A stretch of 64,000 nucleotides of DNA from Molanna angustata. Its lineage: Eukaryota; Arthropoda; Insecta; Trichoptera; Molannidae. A model generated the notes under the pieces. That model worked only from the letters and a program-made list of their open reading frames with translations, did not search any database and was not told the DNA's origin. The position numbers and the translations under genes were made by a program. The stretch is taken from assembly GCA_963576475.1 (NCBI GenBank), contig OY754968.1:13868616-13932615 (forward strand). The letters run 5' to 3'. This document shows, piece by piece, positions 1-9,300 of the stretch (the first letter of the stretch is position 1; each line of letters opens with the position of its first letter).

Positions 1-157
1 TCATAACAAACTTGTCTGACAGTCGATTTGACAGTTTTTTTTTCCTCTTCTAATTTTTATGGGCATTTCGTCCTTGCAAATATTTGCAATCTTTTTTGTG
101 GAATATTATTATTTATTTTTATGGAATTTGAGAGTGAAAAAATATATGATCTGAATA
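1..157. other. left-edge AT-rich DNA, nothing recognised
   Basis: AT-rich sequence before the LTR element. I see no coding potential or repeat signature in it. Confidence 0.5.
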
Positions 158-161
158 CTCT

Positions 162-1042
162 TGATGAGACCTCTCGTCTACCACGAGGAAACATCAAGCC
201 AAGATGAGGAAGAAAAGGAGACAAATGATGGTGACACTATGAAATTGTAGTAGTACGGCGCATTTATTCAAAAATCATTATAGTTGGTCCATGGCAATTA
301 AATAAAAAAAAAACAAACAAACACAACAACAACAGAGTACAAATGACAAAACAAAACGAAGAATAACAGTCCAACTCTTAAACACAACCGAGCACGAAGA
401 GACGCCGACCAGAAGGCGCAGCCCCAGGGTACAGCGACATCCTTTCTCCAGGCATGTCACTATCTTCCACGTGGTGGCTGAAAGTTCGGCGGGGCCCAGC
501 CTCTGCGTCAAGCTGGCAGGTCCTTCTCGTACTCGGCATAGTTTCCTCTTCTCTGCAAGGCTGGCTCCGTGCCACACGGCAACGCTATAAAGGCGCATCT
601 CGACAGAGGTGGCAGGCCAGCTGGGAGCCTCACCGGAGGCGAACCGACGCCCCAGACGACACGGAAAGCCCCTCGTGGTCCAATCTGCGAGCCGCCGCGT
701 TCCCAACTGCGGTGGCCCAACACTGCGCCCTGCCTCCACGCCTCTGCCCTGTTGATGCCCTCATCTTTGCTCCGTAGCACCGGCAGCGTCCATGCGCGTG
801 ACGTGTCCTGTCAAGCAGATCTCCTGCGCCGTCGAAAATATGGCCGCCATCGGGAGCACGTGTCGACCGATGACGGCGTCACACCAAACCGTCCGTCGCC
901 CACCAGAGTTGAACGCCAAAGAGAGCGCGTGCTAGCTGCTAGCTGCAAGTTTCGTTACTTGCCCGAGCGCTAGTATCTTTCCAGGAATGTTGCCGTGGAA
1001 AAAAATATTGTTTTTCGGCAAAATTTATTCTCGGGCATAACA
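162..1042. repeat. LTR 1 of the TRIM-like element
   Basis: This 881-bp repeat begins with a potential hairpin (TGATG...CATCA, with ACGAGG paired to an imperfect CCTCTCGT). It contains an A-rich stretch near 300-340, a GC-rich core and a TATAAA at about 586. It lacks a stretch of about 20 bp present in LTR 2 near 1692-1712. The long open frames here are by-products of GC-rich LTR sequence. Confidence 0.72.
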
Positions 1043-1296
1043 ATTCCACCCCACTTTTTTTTGACGAAAAACAATGTCACTGAAAATTCTTATATCACTG
1101 AAGTTTATAGGCGCCACCGAATTTTTTCTCGAATTCGGAAACGGTTAATGCACATGGTTCGTTTGTTAGCACAGCACAAATTTACAGTTCAAAACACAAC
1201 AAATAAACATCACTTTTCTTCCTCACACGTGTCTGATCTCAGGGTGTTGATTCGTGCAAATACCTATTCGCAAAAGCCACACGTCGGCAAGCCAGT
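1043..1296. other. internal region of the TRIM-like element
   Basis: About 254 bp with no recognisable retroelement protein. No clear primer-binding site or polypurine tract could be identified by eye, although GGCGCCACC near 1112 could be a decayed primer-binding site. Confidence 0.5.
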
Positions 1297-2189
1297 TGAT
1301 GAGACCTCTCGTCTACCACGAGGAAACATCAAGCCAAGATGAGAAAGAAAAGGAGACAAATGATGGTGACACTATGAAATTGTAGTAGTACGGCGCATTT
1401 ATTCAAAAATCATTATAGTTGGTCCATGGCAATTAAATAAAAAAAAACAAACAAACACAACAACAACAGAGTACAAATAACAAAACAAAACGAAGAATAG
1501 CAGTCCAACTCTTAAACACAACCGAGCACGAAGAGATGCCGACCAGAAGGTGCAGCCCCAGGGTACAGCGACATCCTTTCTCCAGGCATGTCACTATCTT
1601 CCACGTGGTGGCTGAAAGTCCGGCGGGGCCCAGCCTCTGCGTCAGGCTGGCAGGTCCTTCTCGTACTCGGCATAGTTTCCTCTTCTCTGCGAGGCAGTCA
1701 CCCATGGCTCGCTCCGTGCCACACGGCAACGCTATGAAGGCGCATCTCGACAGAGGTGGCAGGCCAGCTGGGAGCCTCACCGGAGGCGAACCGACGCCCC
1801 AGACGACACGGAAAGCCCCTCGTGGTCCAATCTGCGAGCCGCCGCGTTCCCTGCTGCGGTGGCCCAACACTGCACCCTGCCTCCACGCCTCTGCCCTGTT
1901 GATGCCCTCATCTTTGCTCCGTAGTACTGGCAGCGTCCATGCGCGTGACGTGTCCTGTCAAGCAGAACTCCTGCGCCGTCGAAAATATGGCCGCCATCGG
2001 GAGCACGTGTCGACCGATGACGCCGTCACACCAAACCGTCCGTCGCCCACCAGAGTTGAACGCCAAAGAGAGCGCGTGCTAGCTGCTAGCTGCAAGTTTC
2101 GTTACTTGCCCGAGCGCTAGTATCTTTCCAGGAATGTTGCCGTGGAAAAAAATATTCTTTTTCGGCAAAATTTATTCTCGGGCATAACA
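1297..2189. repeat. LTR 2 of the TRIM-like element
   Basis: This 893-bp direct copy of 162-1042 differs by scattered substitutions and a short indel. It is followed directly by the CTCT duplication. Confidence 0.72.
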
Positions 2190-2193
2190 CTCT

Positions 2194-2792
2194 TATGCGG
2201 GGTTTTACATTTCCTCGATAGGTTTATTTAACTGTACATTTTTTTTTGCCTGTGGTCTTTATTTGTAGGATCCCATACTATCCCATATGTAAGGTTTTAC
2301 TTTTAAACTTTCACTTTTAAAGAGATAACAATTTACTAAAATTTAAAGGTGTCTATGGTAGGTTGCCACTGATCAAAGTGTTTGTCAATGGAAGGCTTGA
2401 TTTCTAATAGTCTTCCCTAATAAATATTAAAATAACACGCTCTACACTGACGTGTTAAAACCACAATTTTTAACACCTTGAAGGCTGTTCTGCGAAAGTC
2501 ACCACTACTCAGGATTCATATTATCCAATTATTGTTATCTGCGGAAGACCCCTCCACACAGATCTAACAATTCCCCCTCCTTCACTCTCAAAAACTATTC
2601 TCCTCTCAACGAACATGTTGAATATCAAAATCAGTCTTCTGACATGTTTAATTATTGCCTAGCAACTCTTATATTGTTTTAATATTGAAGGAGATACGAT
2701 CTTAATCTTCCTCCCTCGTACCCTGCTATCCATCCCATACCATACGAATTGTATGTGTGTGTGCATGTGTATTTTTGTACCTACAAGAGTTG
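2194..2792. other. intergenic DNA with a decayed interspersed repeat
   Basis: No gene is seen. The part from about 2340 to 2520 (AAAGTGTTTGTCAATGGAAG, TAGTCTTCC, GACGTGTTAAAA, CACCACTACT) is related to 37340-37530 and to 13555-13660, so it is a dispersed, probably MITE-type repeat. Confidence 0.45.
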
Positions 2793-3328
2793 TCCAACTG
2801 TCTATTTGTTCAAGAGAATTTTGTTCTTTTAACATATCGACAATGTTTCAAGCCTGGATACGCGAGCATTGTATGCAGGGTCTACTTTTTCACGGTTTTT
2901 CCAACTTTGAAGTAAAAAACACCAACTTAGAGGCTTCGCAGCATATATGTTCCATATACGGATTTACTCAGAATTCGGAGTAGAACATTTCGTGTGTCTG
3001 TGTGTGTGTGTGTTTCCCCTTATAACTTTTGATCCACTCAATTTACGGAGCCGAAATTTTTAGAATATATAAATATTTATAAGCCTACAAAACTTTTATA
3101 CTCATAATTTGGAATTTTTGTTTCAGTCAGGGGTTATCAACTTTTGAATTTTTACTTTATTTTTCCATATATCTCAAAAACCATAGAAGCTAGAACGCTG
3201 AAAATTGGTACGAACATAGACAAATACAAAATCTCTAATCAATTTTTTCAAAAAAATTCCAGACTTTCTCAAACATTTTTATTTAGAAATATATGTTTTT
3301 TATGATAAATTTATGTGTTTAACTGCCT

Positions 3329-4248
3329 TGATGAGACCTCTCGTCTACCACGAGGAAACATCAACCCAGTGTGGGGCAGAAAAGGAGACAAATGATGGTG
3401 ACACTATGAAATTGTAGTAGTACGGCACATTTATTCAAAAAATCATTATAGTTGGTCCATGGCAATAAAAAAATAATAAAAAAAACAACAGACAACAAAT
3501 AAAAACACGTGGCATCTGCCGAAACGAACTGTCAAACACACGCGAACACACGAAAAGACGCCGACCAGAATATACCGCCCCAGGGTACAGCGACATCCTT
3601 ACTCCAGGCATGTCTCTGTCTTCCACGTGGTGACGGTAGATCGGTGGGGCCCAGCCTCTGCATCAGGCTAGCAGGTCTTCCTCGTGTCCGGCGTGGTTTC
3701 TTCTTCTCCTCCTGATCTCCTCCTGCAGACCGTCACCCATGGCTGGCTCTGTGCCCCACGGCACGCTACGACGGCGCATCTCGACAGAGGTGGCATACCA
3801 GTCGGGGCCTCACCGGAGGCGAACCGACGCTCCAGACGACACGGATTGCCCTTCGTGGTCCAATCTGCGAGCCGCCGCGTTCCCTACGCGGTGGCCCCAC
3901 ACTGCGCTCTGCCTCCAACCTCCTGTCCTGTTGATGCCCTCATCTTGGTTCTGGGGCACCATCAGCGTCCATGCGCGTGACGGGTCCTGTCACACAGACC
4001 TCCTCGTGCTCTTGAAAATATGGCCGCCATCGGGACGCGCGTGTCGACCGATGACGGCGTCACACCAAACCGTCCGTCCTCCACCAGCGTCTAATGCCAA
4101 GGAGAGCGCGTCACTGACGCGTTGGCTATAAGCTTCCTTATAGTTCTCTCACGCCGTCAGGGGCGCAAGTAGTCTTCCGTCAAAATGTTGCCGCGGAAAA
4201 AAATTTAAAATTATTGTTTTTCGACAACACTGTTTTTCGGTTATAACA
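3329..4248. mobile_element. solo LTR inside Helitron-like copy A
   Basis: A third, more diverged copy of the LTR at 162-1042 and 1297-2189, again starting TGATGAGACC and ending ATAACA. GCCT flanks it on both sides (3325-3328 and 4249-4252). Uninterrupted copies of the host repeat (near 30890 and 58215) carry a single AACTGCCT at this place, so the 4-bp duplication and the pre-insertion site are both visible. It most likely arose by LTR-LTR recombination after insertion. Confidence 0.75.
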
Positions 4249-4519
4249 GCCTTTATTTCCAAAGTTTTTTAAAAACATCGAAAAAAGCCGAAACACCTCA
4301 ACTAGATAATTTATTATCTATAAAAAATATTAACATTGTAGTAGTACATCTCAATTTTTTTAAAATTTTTTATAAAAATTGAATTTAGTGACAATAATAT
4401 ACACAATATATATGTAAGAAAACATAATAGTTTGATACTTAAATCTCCAAACAAACATACATACCATCATGCTGTTTTCATATTCCGGGTAGAAGAAAAG
4501 GACTGACCTCCATACTGTC

Positions 4520-4577
4520 AAGGCCCTCGGGATTGTTCGTCGTTCAACTGCAAAAAATGCAAATCCAGAGGGCGCTG
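4520..4577 (+). repeat. short palindromic insertion between two ATACTGTC boxes
   Basis: 58 bp with inverted ends (GGCCCTCGGGATT and AATCCAGAGGGC) inserted in Helitron-like copy A, with ATACTGTC on both sides (4512-4519 and 4578-4585). A relative lies in the opposite orientation at 4955-5025. Confidence 0.55.
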
Positions 4578-4954
4578 ATACTGTCCTATCTTGACATACA
4601 TATCTACATATGTTGTATAGAAAACAAAATATCTTAAAACATTCAATTATTTGGATTTAAGTGTTTGTAGTTTGGTAGTTATTCTTCAACTATACATTAT
4701 ACATATTATCGCTATCGACAGTTGGATCTCATGTGTTACATGCAACTAGTATTAACTTGAAACATTCAAAATCGATTAAAATTTATTCAGTTCGAGCATT
4801 AAATAACTGGTAATTTTAATAATAAAATTAGTGTTTTTGTATGAAAATTTGCCTTGCCGCCATTAGTGGACTTCAGTCACGTGGTTTCTCCATACAAATC
4901 ATGTTTGCCGAAAATTTGCCAAGCAAAACGCCTTTGAGCGCAGTCCATACTGTC

Positions 4955-5025
4955 AGCGCCCTCTGGATTTGCAGTTTTTGCAGTGTCTAGAGGAAAACGA
5001 ACGACGAACAATCCAGAGGGCCTTG
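4955..5025 (-). repeat. second short palindromic element, inverted
   Basis: 71 bp related to 4520-4577 but inverted. It too is flanked by ATACTGTC in direct orientation (4947-4954 and 5026-5033). The DNA around it (4751-4946, 5034-5350) shows no other feature; its last part is presumably kinesin 5' UTR and promoter. Confidence 0.55.
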
Positions 5026-5350
5026 ATACTGTCCATAGTCCATACAATTTATTAAGTCTATGAAAACCATAGACCTAATACAAGTCTGATGAAAACCAGC
5101 TTGATTTGAAATTTGAAGTTTTGACTGTTTTGAGCAAGTTTTGAGTCAGTTTGTTTAAAAATATGTGGCCATTGTTTGTCTTAAAATTGTTTAACAAAAT
5201 CATTTAAACACTTAAACCGGTTCAATACATTGAATAACGCCACGTTTAAATTAGTGAACGTTAGAGAAGTTTAGGATGCCATTCATGTTTTGAAGATTGA
5301 AAAGCCTCATTTTGTACTATATTCATTAGTTGCAATATTTTAGTTTTGAA

Positions 5351-6391
5351 ATGGAGACTCCCAAAAAAGTTACATTTCGTGCACTTGAAAGAAAATCAAA
5401 ATCAGATTTGTTGAACTCAGTGAAAAAGGACATCAATACTCCTACTCGTTCGAAAGCGAAAGTTTCTTTTTGCAGTTCCGAAGAAGCTCGTAAAATAACT
5501 GTAGCTATACGGTTTCGTCCATTAAATCCAAAAGAATCAAAATTCGGCACCAATACGTCATATGATGTACGAGATAAAGAAGTAATGGTTAATACTTCGT
5601 ATAGTAATGATGGGATATCTGGTTTAGTGACAACTTTTTCTTATGATTTTGTTTTTTCTTCAATAAACGAAGAGGATGCGAAACTAAACAGTCAAAAATG
5701 TGTTTTTGAAGAAATCGGTATACCTCTATTAGATGCTGCATTACAAGGATACAATGCTTGTTTGTTTGCTTATGGACAAACTGGATCTGGGAAAACTTAC
5801 AGTATGATGGGGTGTGATAATAGTCTATGTGGTGATGGTGCTGGTGTTATCCCACGATTTTGTACAGAATTAATTAATAGAAATGTCAAAAGAACTCATA
5901 TTTTTTCTCTAAGTTATTATGAAATTTATAATGAAAAAATTCATGATCTACTGAGTGCGTCTTGTGATGTTGACAATAAAACATCTCTTAAAGTTCGAGA
6001 ACATCCAATACATGGTCCTTATGTGGAAAACCTCACTAAGCATAATATAGAACTATTGAATGATGTTAATACCTTATTGGTATTAGGAAATAGCAGAAGG
6101 GCAACGAGTAGTACATTCCACAATAATTATTCTTCTCGTTCTCATGCTATTCTCGAAATATGTATATCATCCAATTTGAAAGACAAATCTGTGGTTTCTA
6201 AAGTTAGCTTAGTGGATTTAGCTGGTAGTGAAAGAATGTCTCATTCTAATATAACAGAAGAACGTTTTAAAGAAGGATTAAGTATCAACAAGTCTCTTTT
6301 GACTCTTGGAAAAGTTATTACCTCGCTGTCAGACCAGAAAAAAGGAAATTTTATTCCCTATAGAGAATCTGTCTTGACATGGCTTTTAAAG
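5351..6391 (+). CDS. kinesin exon 1 (N-terminal extension and most of the motor)
   Basis: 347 codons from ATG (METPKK...) to TGG CTT TTA AAG, then the donor GTAACT at 6392. It contains the P-loop, SSRSHA and DLAGSE. The frame would stop within the intron (at the TAG in GTAACTATTTAG), so the donor is needed to complete the motor. Confidence 0.88.
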
Positions 6392-9300
6392 GTAACTATT
6401 TAGTTTATTTTTCATTTTCATCAATAAGGCGACAGTTACACGTTAAGTATTTTCTTTGATCCGCCAATAAATACTGATGTATCGTGGTATTTACTGAACA
6501 TGTAGTCTAGTGTATTGATGGATGTCAATATTTATTTATGGATTTTATTATTAATTTATTAATCCATCAATAAATACTGACCTCCATCATACTTAACGTG
6601 TAACTGTCGCCTAACTGTAAAAATGTTTATATTATATAATATTTTGTTTTAATGTTCTCACAACATTTATCAGACCCTTTGAATTTGAATTAAAGCATTA
6701 ATTATCATTTTTTTGTATTCCACACACTTTAAATTAGCTGTTAATTTTAATGTAATTAACAAATACACAATTTTATAATAAACTTTACTCTGGCCAATGT
6801 TCCTCTATTCGAGGTTACAAGAGCCATTTAAGTAATAATCATATTTTGTTTTAAACATACAGTTGAACTTGGTTATAATGAGCATGAAGGGACAAAATAT
6901 GATTACACTAAATTTGCTTGTTATAACCATTACTTGTTATATCAGATTTAGGTACAAATAGGTAGGTAATTAGGATATGCCTAGAGGTCTACCCTTGGTC
7001 TACCTATAAAACATATACCCGTATTTGATAAAATCAAAGTTAAATAAAAAATGTAACTTACATGTATTTATGTAATCAATAAAATCAACATTAATTAAAA
7101 TCACAAATGTAATAAAAATGAAAGCTTTATAAATAAATTTGCCTCATTATTTCTGAATGATATACAAAATAATGCTGAATCTAATTTTTAATATGAGCTT
7201 GTCGTACCTTTAACAATCTCTGCTATAATTTACGGAAAATATATCCTTTTATATCTACATCTTATTTCCAGCCTCATTTGATATCGCAAATGATATCCAC
7301 TTTCTCCCGAATCAAAATACATTTTCATTTGTTAGATGAGTCACCTAAGATGACACATATGCTTATTATCGAAGGTCAGTTTGTAACTGGTTATTATTAA
7401 AAAAAGCACAACACGAATTTTATGCAGCAAAAATAATTAATGTTGAAAAATAATAAGACTTGAATGCATCAAAAGGTGGCAAGATAATAAACCACAAATT
7501 TAGTGTCAAGACAGCTCATTTAATATGCAATATAGGAAGAAGATATGCAATATAGGAGTGAAATACAGAGATAGGAGAATTATATTTGAGTTGTATAAGA
7601 ATGAAGCTGCTATAATTGCATGTGGAAATGACCAAAAAGAAGCCCAAATAAGACAAGGGGTCAGACAGGGATGCTCTCTATCTCCAGTGCTTTTCAATGG
7701 GTATGTTCAGTGTGCAATAGATGTAATCAGAGATAAAATGAGTCATAGAGAAGGGGTGAAAATACACGGGAAGAAGATTGACATGATTAGATTTGCTGAC
7801 GACATCGCACTGGTTGCTGCAAGTGAAGAGGAACTCACAGAAGCTTTGATAGTCATGGAGAATGTCTTGAACGAGGATTTTAATATGAAAATTAATAAAA
7901 ATAATACTAAAGTGATGACTGTAGGCCGTGAGGAGCAGCAAATTAATGTGGTAATGTTCGGAGAAACATTGAAAAACACAAAAGAGTTTGTGTACCTCGG
8001 AAGTAGGATCTCTTGGGATGGGAGAACAAGGAAAGAAGTTGACAGCCGAATACATCAGGCAAGGCTGGCTTTCAACAAGAAGTCGAAGATCCTTGAGTCA
8101 AACAACCTAGACTTGAAGCTCCGTAAAAGACTCACAAAAACATATGTGTGGAGCATACTGTTGTATGGCTGTGAGACATGGTGTCTTACCGAAAGAGACA
8201 GAAGTAGACTTGAGGCTTTCGAGATGTGGTGTTACAGAAGAATACTGGGAATTTCCTGGAGGGACCACATCACGAATGCCGAGGTTCTCAACAGAGTTGA
8301 AGAAGGCAGACACCTACTCAATACCATCTCCGAGAGACGTGCTCGCTGGATTGGGCACATCTTGCGCCACGAGGGACTCCTACATGACCTAATGGAGGGA
8401 ATGGTTGAGGGGACAAACCACAGGGGGCGCCCCCGACGGGAATATTTGGCCCAGGTGTGCGAGGACATGAACTGCGCCACATATGTTGAGCTGAAAAGGG
8501 CTGCACAGGATAGAGAGAAGTGGAAAGCGAGATGTAGACTTCTTCTGCAAACCAATCCATAGGATTGAGACTTTTGATGATGATAGGAAGAATAGGTAAG
8601 GCTGGTTTTAGAGTCCCGCTGACCATCGACGCTGACAGCTCAGCGCAACACGTTTCAGTGTCGTGCTGATCGCCGCGGAGTACAGTCGCACAAATTACGG
8701 CTGGCTGTTTGATATCCAGAGTGACCTGGAGTCTGGAGTCGTATCATTGGTTTGATGTCCTGAGTAACCTGGAGTCATATTGTATGATGACTATGCATAA
8801 GGGAGATGGATTGCGGTGGAGATCTTATATCATGGGAGTGGGAGGATAACGAGCTATTTGAATTGTAATTGTAATTTTTAATTTCTATGGCATCGCGCAA
8901 CACTCTAGAACCGAAACTCTAGCTTTTGTTCTAAATCGAACATCTTAAAATTGGACCTAAAGAAGAGAAAGAGCCAGGTCGTCAGCGTCAAGATCTGGTG
9001 TTTGATTACTTAGTTAGGTCATAAAGACAAATTCGACATGATTGTACACGCTGACGGCATTCACTTGGCTCGACACTAGAACGCTCACTGAAGGCAGAGG
9101 CGCGCCTGTGCTATCCGCGCGGATAGCTATGTGTTATTCTAAAACGCTTCTTAGAAGTTCATACATTTCGGCTGTCAGCGCCGACGGTCAGCATGCGATC
9201 AGTGTGACCCTAAAACCAGCCCAAAGGTGATCTTTTTTTTTGGCAAAAAATATAAGGAAAGGTCGTAAAAATAATTGTCCAGTGACACTTATTTAGATTT

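Larger units (their letters stand above)
162..2189. mobile_element. small LTR retroelement (TRIM-like), complete
   Basis: Two near-identical direct repeats of about 0.88 kb surround only about 254 bp of internal DNA. Each repeat starts with TGATGAGACC and ends with CATAACA, so it has the TG...CA ends of LTRs. CTCT stands immediately before the first repeat (158-161) and immediately after the second (2190-2193), a 4-bp target-site duplication. No gag, protease, RT or integrase frame fits in the interior, so the element is non-autonomous: a TRIM or an internally deleted derivative. The LTRs are markedly more GC-rich than the surrounding DNA. The clade is not recognisable; a 4-bp duplication would fit a Ty3-type integrase. 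Confidence 0.72.
2793..4750 (+). mobile_element. Helitron-like repeat, copy A (holds a solo LTR)
   Basis: First copy of the commonest repeat in the window. Full copies start TCCAACTGTCGAT and end ATCGACAGTTGGA, then a short hairpin (CATGT-GTT-ACATG) and CAACTAGT. The outer 13 bp are therefore inverted repeats, placed subterminally at the 3' end. A 3' hairpin followed by CTAG with a flanking T suggests a non-autonomous Helitron, or a Helentron-type HINE. Internal landmarks are a GT-rich stretch and the block CTTATAACTTTTGATCC. This copy is split by a solo LTR at 3329-4248 and a short palindromic insertion at 4520-4577. No protein is encoded. Confidence 0.6.

Noticed and set aside
569..2120. 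Open frames of 134-194 codons on the + strand and matching minus-strand frames near 1-2 kb
   Set aside because: They fall inside the LTRs, occur in both LTR copies in several frames, and have no protein family features. They reflect GC-rich LTR sequence.
5330..5350. Upstream TTG start for the kinesin
   Set aside because: Animal genes start at ATG; the ATG at 5351 gives a sensible N-terminus.
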